Of a DNA stretch of 64,000 nucleotides, positions 1 to 9,215 are shown piece by piece (position 1 is the first letter of the stretch; each line of letters starts with the position of its first letter). Location of the stretch: the NCBI GenBank assembly GCA_022841465.1, contig JALHRL010000015.1, positions 22,720-86,719 on the forward strand, read 5' to 3'. The notes beneath the pieces are model-generated. The model was not told where the DNA came from. It was given only the letters and a program-made list of their open reading frames with translations, and did no database searches. Made by a program: the position numbers and the translations under genes. This stretch comes from Bacteroidia bacterium. Lineage in GTDB: Bacteria > Bacteroidota > Bacteroidia > B-17B0 > Aurantibacillaceae.

Positions 1-3000
1 CAACATCCGGTACATCAATATGGAAAATATATAATCCACTTGATACAGAAATATTGCTTTGATTTTTCATATCCCATTCAACATAAGGAACACGTCTCGC
101 TTTATTAATATCATTTCCGCTCGCAGTAGCTTCTTCAACACCTGATTCACCAAAGGCCGGTTTTGTGTATTCATTTTCTTGCCCTGAAACATCGCGTTTA
201 ATGGTTCTTACCAATGTGCCATTTAAAGTAAATATTTTAATAGTACACTTGTTAGGTAAATTGGTTATTCTAACTTTTGTATCAACTCTTCCTGTTTCAT
301 AGCTAGATGCACCATAATAGGGGTTAGGAACAACTTTAATTAAATCCAATGAGCTTTTTGCAACATCCGCGTTTTTATAGGTTGCTGCTAACTCGTTTGT
401 ATTGAATTTATACATAGGGAAATTATTATTTTGCGGGGTAGCAGAAATATTGCTTGGTAAATTAGTTGCCGTTAAAACAGGGAATATTTTATTTACCTGT
501 GATGAATAGGTTGCAGCAACGTTTGATACATTGGCACTATTTTGTTCTTCGGTTCTCATCATACCTGCATATCCGTAACGGTAAGGTTTAGCAACATTTA
601 TTTGAATTCTTACGTCGCTAGGCATATCCTTTGGGTTTTTGAATGTATAACCAGAATTAGTTACCGGCATACTAACCCACATAATATCTCTTTCAATACC
701 TGCAAATGAGGAAATACGTTGTCCGCTTATTACACTTACAAAATTATCTCTAACTGTGTTAAAGAAGGTAGAAAGCTGGTTGTAAACTTTAGCTCCATGA
801 TCAAATGATCCACCACCAAATGGCATACCGTTAAATGCTGCATCTAAATTTACTTGACCTGTAGTTGATAAGTGCTTTCCTTCTACAGAGTTACCAAACA
901 CATAAACAAAATGTTTACCGCCCATTGCAAAGTTATAAGGAGAGCTTAGGTTAGCTGTTGGATTCCACATCATATCATCCCCTTGATTTTCTTTTTGGTA
1001 GCTGTCTTCCCCAAAAGCCATGTTCATTCGCTCACCGGTTTCAATATTAATTGCATAACCAGGGAACCAACCCATACCTGTTGTAGAAGTTAAGGCAGCG
1101 TCTGCAGCATTGTAATTTGATGCACCAGCCGGATTCCCAAAGGGATTACCGTTTTTATCAACGGATGGAACTCTTCTAGGCTCAAAGAACAATGAGTTTC
1201 CTTGCGCTAATTCAGAAACTTCTTGCATTTCTAAAACAGGGCAACGTGTCCATTTTGATTGATCTTTTGTATAAACAATTAATACACTGCTTAGTTTCCT
1301 TAAATCAGTACTTGCTTCGTAAGGTGTAGTATTGTTAGTTGTTATTGGATTTCCAATTGACTTATCTCGCGTATGTATTTGCCCATTAAATGCCGGCCCG
1401 CCAAAATTGCGTGTTGGTGTAATAGAATAGAATCCTGCACATAAAGGATAAGGCGCCCAAGTACCATCCAAAATTTTAGCAAACTCTTTTGTAGGATCGT
1501 AGAATGATTGTGGGTCATTATTACCATCTTTTTTATAGAATGCATCTACCTGTCCACTAGATTTGCTGGTTCCGGATAAAATCCAATTAAACGGTGTTGA
1601 ACCGTCTTGATCTTGAATTTGACGTAACCATTGTGCTGAACTGTTCGCATAAGAAATAGAAGCACCCAAGAAGGTATTAGGTGTTATTCCATCATATGAA
1701 TCAAGTGAACCAAAATTTGTAAACTCACCATCTTTTTCACCCGGATCTCCAACTTGCCCCACAATAATAGAGAAGCCTAATTCAGGGAAGAAAGTTTCGT
1801 CTGATACATTAATTGGCTTAATAGAATCACTTGAATTTTCTAATACTGTTGGATAATATATTTTGTTGTTTGTAACATCTTTTAATTCCCAACTAATACT
1901 ATCAGACTTTAATGTATTTAAATTAGGGAAAAATGTGGTGGTGGTTGTAGTTCCACTGGTAACCGTTTTTGTAGAAGAAATTACCTTATTAAGATTTGGA
2001 GTTTGTTTTGTTTTAAAATCTACAAATCTGAAAGTGAAATCACTTCCTTTAATATTTAACGGGTCAACAACTTTTATATTTAATGGCCCACGACCTGCTT
2101 CATAAGTTACATCTGCTTTAAAACCATTAGGGCTTGCAATAATGGCATTTTCAGATTCTCTAGTAAGTGTTAATAAATTACCACCGTTACCTTGACCTTC
2201 AACACGGGTTATTTTAACACCACTTCCATAACTTGATTGCATACTTGTTCCGCCAAATTGGAAAGCAGGATTATTAGGAATTGCAGAAGCTCTTTTTACT
2301 TTTCTACCTTCTAAATAAGTACGTTTTTGACCTAAATAATTTGCACTAGGCGAATTTGCAGGAGAAGCGTCTTGTAAATATTCTAAGTAATTATTGTATG
2401 CATAAGCAACAGCAAAATAGAAATACGTTTTATTATTTATTAATCGCTTATTTTCTCCGGTTGCAAATGCATCTTCAGTAACCCTAAATGTAGAAGAAAT
2501 TCCTTTATCAGCACCTTCTACCATTACTTGAGGCACTAGTGCACCTATCGTATTATCCTGAACATAGTTTACTAAACGCGAAACGCCATTTTTAACATCG
2601 CATTGGAAAACAGGTACAGCTTTAGTTGCATCTTTTAAATCGGTTGCAGTAACACGGTCATCTTTTACTTGATAAACAATGTATCCTTCAAAGCGGTATG
2701 TTTTATCCGGATTTTGAATTTCCGGTATTGGAGACGTTGGGTCTGAAATAATAGAAATGTCTTGTTCAGCATAATCGTTGTTATAAACTTTGTAATTATT
2801 ACTTATCCCTTTTTTGTTTGTAAGATAAAACAATAATTCGCCATCTAATTGCTGAATAGTCATATCCGGAGCTTCAGGACCATCTAATAATTTAAAACAA
2901 TTATCAAATAAGGCTTGAGCTTTATCATCGGCTGTTTTTAATAACGTAATTGATTCAAGGTTTCCGCCTTTATTTGTTGATTGAGCGAAAGGCATACCAA

Positions 3001-4432
3001 ATGTAACGTTGTTAACTGCACCCGGTTTAAGTGTAAATGGACCTGCAGATTGTAAGAAACGACGGTCACCGGCAAGGTTACCCGCAGTTCTTTCTGTCCA
3101 TCCGGTACCTGTAACAGGGTCACCATCATAAACATAACTTACTTCAGTAGAGCCTCCATAACCGTTACCATTGGCAGTAAACGGCGATCCGTCTTTCCAA
3201 TAACCTGTCATATAATTATAATAGTGTATAGCTATATCAGGGTTAGTTGTTTGAGGAGGGAAAGGACCAATGTTATTGTTGTAATATAAAAACTTACTCA
3301 TTTGAATTGTTTCCCCAACTTCATCCACCGCACCATCAAAATCGTTATCAATTCCATCGTTTGCATCAGCTAAAGGGCCACGGAAAAAGTCGCAACCAAA
3401 TGCAGGAGGATAATCGCCATAACCCGGTGTACCGCCGTAAAGAATTAAATCGTTTTGATTAGCGTTATAAATAAATCCTAAACCTCTTTTTGTATCACAA
3501 CCAACATAGTCATCTAAATAATAACCTAAGTCAGCATCTACCCAAATTGTAAAATATGTTTTATTAATTTGGAAAGAAGAACGGTTATGGATTTCATAAC
3601 TGTAGAAAGTCATGTTATTAATATCATCGTTTGTTTTGAATGCAAAAGCTTGTGCTCTAACTTCCGCACCAATTGGAACACCTTGTGATTCTGAGTGAAT
3701 ACCACCTTTATCATTATAAACCCAGAATAAAGTATAATCTCCGTATAATTTTGTTTTACATACACCCAAGTTATCTTTGGTAGCTTTATTAAACACATCA
3801 TATCCGGGATAATCTCCTGAAGTTGGGTCATAAACACCATCTCCATTTACGTCTTCAAAAGGAGCAAGATATAATGCTTGATTTTGAGAAGGATCACCAT
3901 TACCCGGCCAATCAGAAATATTTGTAGTTACAGGACCACCACCTACAACAAAATTATCTACCTCAGCACGTGAAACTTGAAATATACGGTCGTATTTATT
4001 ACAAATATCAACGTTTGTTGAAGCATTACTGGTGTCTAATGGTCCAGGCCAAAAGTCGATACCATTTTGACGATACGTCATAGCAGCAACTTTTAACTGC
4101 CCTCCGGCATCTAAACCACCAATCCAAACAGCACCGGCAAAAGAAGCAGATGCACCTTTGGTACGATCGGCAGTTGCAGGAACAATGTAGTAAGCATTGG
4201 TATTTCCAAACAAATCCCACCACATATCACCACCATTAAAGATAATGGTACGCACGTTGTTTATCCACATTTCACGACTTGCTTTTGGAGCCGAACAATT
4301 TGAAAGGGCTTTGCCAGCTAAAGCAACTTGATTTGCGTTACTTGCATTTTTTTGACCTTCTAAACCGGCTTTTTCTCTTGCTACAAGAGTAAGCGCCGAT
4401 ACTGTGCTGATTAATAAAATTAATTTTCTCAT
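1..4432 (-). CDS. Very large exported surface protein, C-terminus beyond the window (partial)
   Basis: The frame is open from ATG at 4432 to the left edge, giving about 1477 residues with no stop inside the window. It begins with a short basic and hydrophobic stretch (MRKLILLISTVSALTLVA) typical of a signal peptide. The body is rich in Asn, Gly, Asp and aromatics, with a calcium-site-like DVNGDGVYDP segment near residue 200. Close to the edge there is a VVPNPYYG motif followed by strand-rich sequence (KVRITNLPNKCTIKIFTLNG), which resembles the FlgD-like or Ig-like folds that precede T9SS sorting domains. It lies 17 bases downstream of the TonB receptor stop on the same strand, so the two are probably one operon and may work together at the outer membrane. 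The family is not recognised with certainty; whether it ends in a sorting domain cannot be seen. Confidence 0.8.
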   Translation of the reverse strand, partial: MRKLILLISTVSALTLVAREKAGLEGQKNASNANQVALAGKALSNCSAPKASREMWINNVRTIIFNGGDMWWDLFGNTNAYYIVPATADRTKGASASFAGAVWIGGLDAGGQLKVAAMTYRQNGIDFWPGPLDTSNASTNVDICNKYDRIFQVSRAEVDNFVVGGGPVTTNISDWPGNGDPSQNQALYLAPFEDVNGDGVYDPTSGDYPGYDVFNKATKDNLGVCKTKLYGDYTLFWVYNDKGGIHSESQGVPIGAEVRAQAFAFKTNDDINNMTFYSYEIHNRSSFQINKTYFTIWVDADLGYYLDDYVGCDTKRGLGFIYNANQNDLILYGGTPGYGDYPPAFGCDFFRGPLADANDGIDNDFDGAVDEVGETIQMSKFLYYNNNIGPFPPQTTNPDIAIHYYNYMTGYWKDGSPFTANGNGYGGSTEVSYVYDGDPVTGTGWTERTAGNLAGDRRFLQSAGPFTLKPGAVNNVTFGMPFAQSTNKGGNLESITLLKTADDKAQALFDNCFKLLDGPEAPDMTIQQLDGELLFYLTNKKGISNNYKVYNNDYAEQDISIISDPTSPIPEIQNPDKTYRFEGYIVYQVKDDRVTATDLKDATKAVPVFQCDVKNGVSRLVNYVQDNTIGALVPQVMVEGADKGISSTFRVTEDAFATGENKRLINNKTYFYFAVAYAYNNYLEYLQDASPANSPSANYLGQKRTYLEGRKVKRASAIPNNPAFQFGGTSMQSSYGSGVKITRVEGQGNGGNLLTLTRESENAIIASPNGFKADVTYEAGRGPLNIKVVDPLNIKGSDFTFRFVDFKTKQTPNLNKVISSTKTVTSGTTTTTTFFPNLNTLKSDSISWELKDVTNNKIYYPTVLENSSDSIKPINVSDETFFPELGFSIIVGQVGDPGEKDGEFTNFGSLDSYDGITPNTFLGASISYANSSAQWLRQIQDQDGSTPFNWILSGTSKSSGQVDAFYKKDGNNDPQSFYDPTKEFAKILDGTWAPYPLCAGFYSITPTRNFGGPAFNGQIHTRDKSIGNPITTNNTTPYEASTDLRKLSSVLIVYTKDQSKWTRCPVLEMQEVSELAQGNSLFFEPRRVPSVDKNGNPFGNPAGASNYNAADAALTSTTGMGWFPGYAINIETGERMNMAFGEDSYQKENQGDDMMWNPTANLSSPYNFAMGGKHFVYVFGNSVEGKHLSTTGQVNLDAAFNGMPFGGGSFDHGAKVYNQLSTFFNTVRDNFVSVISGQRISSFAGIERDIMWVSMPVTNSGYTFKNPKDMPSDVRIQINVAKPYRYGYAGMMRTEEQNSANVSNVAATYSSQVNKIFPVLTATNLPSNISATPQNNNFPMYKFNTNELAATYKNADVAKSSLDLIKVVPNPYYGASSYETGRVDTKVRITNLPNKCTIKIFTLNGTLVRTIKRDVSGQENEYTKPAFGESGVEEATASGNDINKARRVPYVEWDMKNQSNISVSSGLYIFHIDVPDV

Positions 4433-4449
4433 ATCAATGTCTCCTAAAA

Positions 4450-7400
4450 TTAAAATTCTAATAATAAACCAATTCTTATTACTCTTGGTCTACTGAAATT
4501 ACCAGGGCTATTCATTCTTAATGTATACATATCACGGAAGGCATCCGGGCTATTAGCTTGAGCTAATGCAGCAATAGCTTGAGTTGACTGTAAATAGCCA
4601 TCATCATCCGGGTTTCCTGTGAACTGATACACATTTAGAATATTTCTGTTATTAAATAAATTCAACACTTGTAAATACACATTTAAGTTAGCATCACGTT
4701 TGCTTCCTTCCGCATCTTTTTTACCCCAAGTTAAAGGAATGTTTTTATCAATTCTGGCGTTACTTCTAAACTGCCATGGTAAACGAGAACCATTTAACGA
4801 ACCTAAAATATTAGAACGGGCATTACCATTTAATGCATTTGGCGTTGACCAACGGGTGTAAGGAGTACCTGAACCAATATTGAAAGAAATATTGAAACCA
4901 ACATCTTCAAATATGTTTATTGTTTTCCCACTTTTACTCTTTAATTGTGGGCCTTTGTAATCTTTTTCTGAACCAAAACGGAAATCATAAACTAATACAA
5001 TGGTGTGACGTTGATCATAATCTAATGGTTGTAAAATACGTAAGTTTGGTTGACCGGTACTTGCTAAGTTACCACCACTATTAGCGTTAGAACCTGAACC
5101 TTCAGCAAATTGTAAAGTGTAGTTTGCCTTTATAGATGAACCACCTGTTCTTCTAAAATCTAATGTTGCAGTTAAACCTTTTACAGTTCCAAAGTCAATA
5201 TTATCATACTGAATATAATTTCTTGGATAAGCGCCAACAATAGCTCTTTGTTGAATTAAATTTCTTAACTCTCTGTAAAACGAAGTAATAGTTAAAGAGG
5301 CGTTTTTGCGTTCGTTTAATATTTGAGAAAAACCTAATTCATAATCAATTGTTTGGGTTGGCTTAAGATTAGCGTTTGCAATGAAAGGATTACCCGAAGA
5401 AGATTCTAAGAAGTAGAAATCAATTGGGTTTAACCTGTTTATGGTGTTACCCGGTCTTTGCGTCAAAATATCGTAGTGTGCAAAGAAGTTAGCTACGTCT
5501 GAAATAGGGAAAGAGAATGCTATACGAGGCATTGCATTAATTGCGGCTAAGTAGTTTGTAAACGCACCTGCTGAGAATTTCTCGCTATAATTATTTACAT
5601 CTTTATATAAAGGAATAGGGCGACCATCTTCCGATGCAATTAAATTATAATCTGAAACTTCATTTCCTTGGGCATCAAACCATTTGTCACCCTCGCGGAA
5701 ACCTTTAATAGTGTAACTTTTCCCTTTTGAAGGATCTGAAGAAACATAAACAATGGCATCTTTAGATATGTTAGAAGGAACATCACCTGCAAATCCTGTA
5801 GGTAAGCCTTGAATAGAGGCTAAGTCACTCACCTTAGCACCTTCATGAATTAAATATTTATCTTTTAATACTTTTTGGTTTGCGTCGTATCTATCAATAC
5901 GTAAACCTGCGTTAATTTTAATGTCTTTAAAATCAAATTTATCCATAATGTAAACAGATGAATAAATTGGTTTAAATACTCCGATTGGGAAAAGGTTTCT
6001 ACCTTTTTCATCTTTGGTATTCAAAAAGTCATTAATATCTGTTGTGTTAGATCCACGTTTCATACGCTCACCGGTATGATCGTAACCACCATAAGCAACA
6101 ATTTGAGCCCCATCAATATTTCCTAATAAATCGCCTGCGCTAAACATATCCATTGAAAAGTCTGAAGGACTCATTTCGTCAATGTTTAAATGTTGGTTGT
6201 ATGTAACGGGTTTTCCTAACGACTCAAGAAGTTTTTCAGAGAATTGAGTTTGAACATCTTTTTGATATAAGTAATCAAAATAATAATACGGAATAGAACC
6301 ACTGAATTCAGGCACCAAAATCGGGTTTTGTGTGTCTAATTCTTCAAGGTGCGAATTAACAATTTGGCGCATCCTCGTCCATAATGCTTTTGTAGCAACG
6401 TTATAATATCTTACAAAACGTTGGTCAAATTCCATACCAACACTAATTGCATGGTTTTTAATATCAGTATTAAAGCTACTTGCAATACGGAACTGATCAA
6501 AATAGAAAGAGTTATAACCGCCGGTGTTATTACCAAAGTTATTATATAAACTATAAATACTTGATGGGCTATCCCCATTTCTTAATCCATTGTTTCCAAC
6601 AACTTGATTCAAGAAGAAAATACTATTTGGGTTTTGATTAAATAAATACGAAGTGTACAAAGCAGCATCGGGATTAAGATCGGATGGTGTAAATACAATT
6701 GGACTAAAAGAAGGGCCTTGATAAGTGTAAGCAATAACCGAATCTCCATTTAACACAAAATTAGGGTCGTAAAAATAATTGAATCCAAAATCGCGCCCTA
6801 ATTGAGGTGTTTCAAATTTTCCAATATACCCATAATCAAAGAAATTTCTTTTGTGACGAGGGTCTTCTGTAATATTGGTAGAGTTTTCGTAACTAATTAA
6901 GAATTTAAAAAACGCATTAGAAAACAAGGATTGGCTTTTTTCTTTACTAGCTCCTGAACCTCCGAATTTTTGGGTTAGGGATAAGTACGGTCTAAAAGTT
7001 CTGTTCCAAGAATAAGAGTTATAATCACTATTGAAAAGTTGGTTTGTAACAGCTGCGTTAAAGGCTCCGGTGTATTCAAAAAAGCCACCTACCGTAATAT
7101 TGGTGTTTAAAGTTGGCGCGAAATCTATTTTACCATTTAAACTTAAAGTACGGCGAGATGCGTTTGGTCTGGTTTTTTGTTGAACCATATCATCTTTGGT
7201 AACATATTCTGAAGATCGAACATAACCGGTACCCGATGGTGAAAGAACTAATGGAGCATCTTTAATTTCTTGTAGTTTTTCATCCTTTAATACATAAATA
7301 GGAACGAATGAAGGATTTGGCTCTTTTTCATAATTTCCTTGACCTGATAAGAAGAAACCTAATATTGTTCTTTTAGCACCAGATGAATCTTTTTTATTTA

Positions 7401-8184
7401 ATAATGGGCCACCAACGCTAAAACCAAGTGAATTGTATCCGTAAGCATCTGTAATTTGAGAAGAAATTAATTCAACACCGCCAAAAAACTTGGATTGAGG
7501 ACCACGCGTTGAAACGGAAATTGCTCCGGAGGTTAAGTCGCCATAACTGGCGGGAACACCACCTGTAATAACTTCTAAAGATCCAACAGATTGTTGAGGT
7601 ATATTAAGAGAACCGATAATTTTTATACCATCCACAAAATAAGTAGTAGCATCGCTTCTACCTCCACGCACATTTAACCCACCACCTTCATCTTTTTGAA
7701 ACACACCACCGGTTGTAGCAGCAACTGAGTTAACATCTTTAGAAGCTAAATTTTGATATTCTTCACGTGTAACTGTTTGTCCGGTTTTAGTATCCGGATC
7801 AATTAATGGAACTTGATAAGCTATAACTTCAACAGTTTCTAAGGCAACTCCACCATCATTAGAAAGAGGAACAGTAACGTAAGCAGTTTTACCCTCACCC
7901 ACTTGAATATCTTTAACTTCAGCGGCTTGATAACCTACATAAACACCTTTTACATTGTATTTACCCGGACGTAAAGGTTTAATGAAACATTCACCATCCA
8001 TGTTGGTTGTTGCCACTGCAACTTGCACACCACCTTGGTAAGCAACAACGTTTGCAAACGGAATAGTTTCTTTAGTTGCCTTATCAATAAGGGTAACTTT
8101 AATGGCACCATTTTGATCTTGCGCGAAAGCCGTAAAACCGGCTACAACCATTAATAAAAGCGAAAAGTAAATCTTTCTAATCAT
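4450..8184 (-). CDS. TonB-dependent receptor with carboxypeptidase-like regulatory domain
   Basis: This 1244-residue outer-membrane protein starts with a signal peptide (cleavage near AFAQ, residue 22). A carboxypeptidase D regulatory-like beta-sandwich follows (about residues 27-115). The plug domain is at about 135-230 (GGVFQKDEGGGLNVRGGRS, then YFVDGIKI and VITGGVPASYGDLTSGAISV). The rest is a long beta barrel ending in a terminal Phe (IGLLLEF), the usual outer-membrane barrel signature. Such receptors import large ligands using the proton-motive force through TonB-ExbBD. No SusD-type lipoprotein gene is next to it; the neighbour downstream is a giant exported protein, which argues against a standard SusC/SusD glycan locus. 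The substrate is unknown. A promoter-like pair lies upstream at 8226-8257. Confidence 0.93.
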   Translation of the reverse strand: MIRKIYFSLLLMVVAGFTAFAQDQNGAIKVTLIDKATKETIPFANVVAYQGGVQVAVATTNMDGECFIKPLRPGKYNVKGVYVGYQAAEVKDIQVGEGKTAYVTVPLSNDGGVALETVEVIAYQVPLIDPDTKTGQTVTREEYQNLASKDVNSVAATTGGVFQKDEGGGLNVRGGRSDATTYFVDGIKIIGSLNIPQQSVGSLEVITGGVPASYGDLTSGAISVSTRGPQSKFFGGVELISSQITDAYGYNSLGFSVGGPLLNKKDSSGAKRTILGFFLSGQGNYEKEPNPSFVPIYVLKDEKLQEIKDAPLVLSPSGTGYVRSSEYVTKDDMVQQKTRPNASRRTLSLNGKIDFAPTLNTNITVGGFFEYTGAFNAAVTNQLFNSDYNSYSWNRTFRPYLSLTQKFGGSGASKEKSQSLFSNAFFKFLISYENSTNITEDPRHKRNFFDYGYIGKFETPQLGRDFGFNYFYDPNFVLNGDSVIAYTYQGPSFSPIVFTPSDLNPDAALYTSYLFNQNPNSIFFLNQVVGNNGLRNGDSPSSIYSLYNNFGNNTGGYNSFYFDQFRIASSFNTDIKNHAISVGMEFDQRFVRYYNVATKALWTRMRQIVNSHLEELDTQNPILVPEFSGSIPYYYFDYLYQKDVQTQFSEKLLESLGKPVTYNQHLNIDEMSPSDFSMDMFSAGDLLGNIDGAQIVAYGGYDHTGERMKRGSNTTDINDFLNTKDEKGRNLFPIGVFKPIYSSVYIMDKFDFKDIKINAGLRIDRYDANQKVLKDKYLIHEGAKVSDLASIQGLPTGFAGDVPSNISKDAIVYVSSDPSKGKSYTIKGFREGDKWFDAQGNEVSDYNLIASEDGRPIPLYKDVNNYSEKFSAGAFTNYLAAINAMPRIAFSFPISDVANFFAHYDILTQRPGNTINRLNPIDFYFLESSSGNPFIANANLKPTQTIDYELGFSQILNERKNASLTITSFYRELRNLIQQRAIVGAYPRNYIQYDNIDFGTVKGLTATLDFRRTGGSSIKANYTLQFAEGSGSNANSGGNLASTGQPNLRILQPLDYDQRHTIVLVYDFRFGSEKDYKGPQLKSKSGKTINIFEDVGFNISFNIGSGTPYTRWSTPNALNGNARSNILGSLNGSRLPWQFRSNARIDKNIPLTWGKKDAEGSKRDANLNVYLQVLNLFNNRNILNVYQFTGNPDDDGYLQSTQAIAALAQANSPDAFRDMYTLRMNSPGNFSRPRVIRIGLLLEF

Positions 8185-8225
8185 ATTGTTAAAATACCTT
8201 AAATTCTACAATAACTCTAAGTTGC

Positions 8226-8257
8226 TAAAGTTATAAATGCGATGCATATAATACAAA
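8226..8257 (-). promoter_or_regulatory. Bacteroidota-type promoter for the TonB receptor
   Basis: Read on the minus strand, TTTG (8254-8257) is followed after 20 bases by TAACTTTA (8226-8233), one mismatch from the -7 consensus TAnnTTTG. It lies about 40 bases before the receptor start codon. Inferred from consensus only. Confidence 0.45.
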
Positions 8258-8436
8258 GAAAATTTATTGCCATTTTTTAAGTAACTGATAATCAAACATA
8301 TTTTATTTTTAATAAATAACATACAATTTCTTTACCCGAAGTTAAGTTAAAAAAGCATTAACCAAATTAATGTTAAACAAACTGGCAAAGCAATTTTTAT
8401 AAGTGGTAATTTTTTGAGTTTAAGTGGGCGAGTGTC

Positions 8437-8760
8437 TCACAATCGTTTTTTTCTTTCCGATCGTTTTTTTCTTTTGTTTTTATTTACGCGTGTTGCTTCT
8501 TTACGGCTGCGCTTCATGCGTTTTCGCACTTCTTTTGTTTGAATTCGCTTATGGTGTTTTTTAATTGCTTTTCTTTCGGCTCGTTCTTTTCTTCGCCGTT
8601 CGCGGGCTTCTAATCTCCCTTTTTTTCGTTGGGCCCGTTCACCTTTAAAAGATGTTTCTTTTGGTCCGGTTCCTTTAGGTTTGGCTTTTTCATCTTGTGC
8701 AGGTGCAAAAACACTCCAACAAGTAACACAAAGGGTTATCAGGAGTTTTTTTATCATCAT
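8437..8760 (-). CDS. Small, extremely basic exported protein
   Basis: The product has 107 residues. A signal peptide (MMIKKLLITLCVTCWSVFAPAQ) is followed by about 85 residues of which roughly half are Lys or Arg, with clusters such as RRRKERAERK and KNKRKKRSERKKRL. No cysteines or recognisable fold are seen in the mature part. Its ATG shares one base with the stop codon of the dCMP deaminase gene (TAATG), so translation is probably coupled. Basic low-complexity exported proteins of this kind are seen in Bacteroidota but have no assigned role; binding to acidic polysaccharide, lipopolysaccharide or nucleic acid is only a guess. Confidence 0.65.
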   Translation of the reverse strand: MMIKKLLITLCVTCWSVFAPAQDEKAKPKGTGPKETSFKGERAQRKKGRLEARERRRKERAERKAIKKHHKRIQTKEVRKRMKRSRKEATRVNKNKRKKRSERKKRL

Positions 8761-9212
8761 TAAACTTTTACCACTTCAATACCAAAACGCCTTAAAAAAT
8801 CTACTCCTTCGTCAGTTGGGATTCCTTTAAACTGGGCATAACTGTGCTTGTAAAACACCTTGGCAATTCCAACTGTATATATAACTCTGGCACAAGCAAT
8901 ACATGGAGAAAGAGTTACGTACAAGGTAGCCCCTTTCATATTGGTATTGTTATTTGCTGCATATAAAATGGCGTTTTGCTCGGCGTGCAAGGCTAAAGAA
9001 CAGCTTCCTTTGCTATCTCTTGGGCAACCTTGTTCAGGCCATACTTCATCACAATTATGAGTGCCGGCGGGTGGTCCGTTATATCCTAGGGAAATAATTC
9101 GTGTATCTTTTGTAAGAACGGCACCTACTTGCGCCTTAACACAATGTGAACGGGCCGAAAGTTTTTCGGCTAATTCCATGTAAATATCATCAAACGAAGG
9201 GCGTTTACTCAT
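8760..9212 (-). CDS. dCMP deaminase family protein (ComEB-like)
   Basis: The 150-residue cytidine/deoxycytidylate deaminase fold carries the zinc motif His76-Ala-Glu78 (LALHAEQNAI) and the paired cysteines Cys104 and Cys107 (LSPCIACARV). Glu78 is the expected proton shuttle. The family converts dCMP to dUMP, feeding thymidylate synthase. The length and the extra Cys-rich segment at about 54-71 (CDEVWPEQGCPRDSKGSC) fit the dCMP deaminase branch rather than cytidine deaminase. It lies 3 bases after ftcD and overlaps the next gene by one base, so it sits in a tight operon with tag and ftcD. Alternative: a ComE operon protein 2 homologue of the same chemistry. Confidence 0.9.
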   Translation of the reverse strand: MSKRPSFDDIYMELAEKLSARSHCVKAQVGAVLTKDTRIISLGYNGPPAGTHNCDEVWPEQGCPRDSKGSCSLALHAEQNAILYAANNNTNMKGATLYVTLSPCIACARVIYTVGIAKVFYKHSYAQFKGIPTDEGVDFLRRFGIEVVKV

Positions 9213-9215
9213 AAA

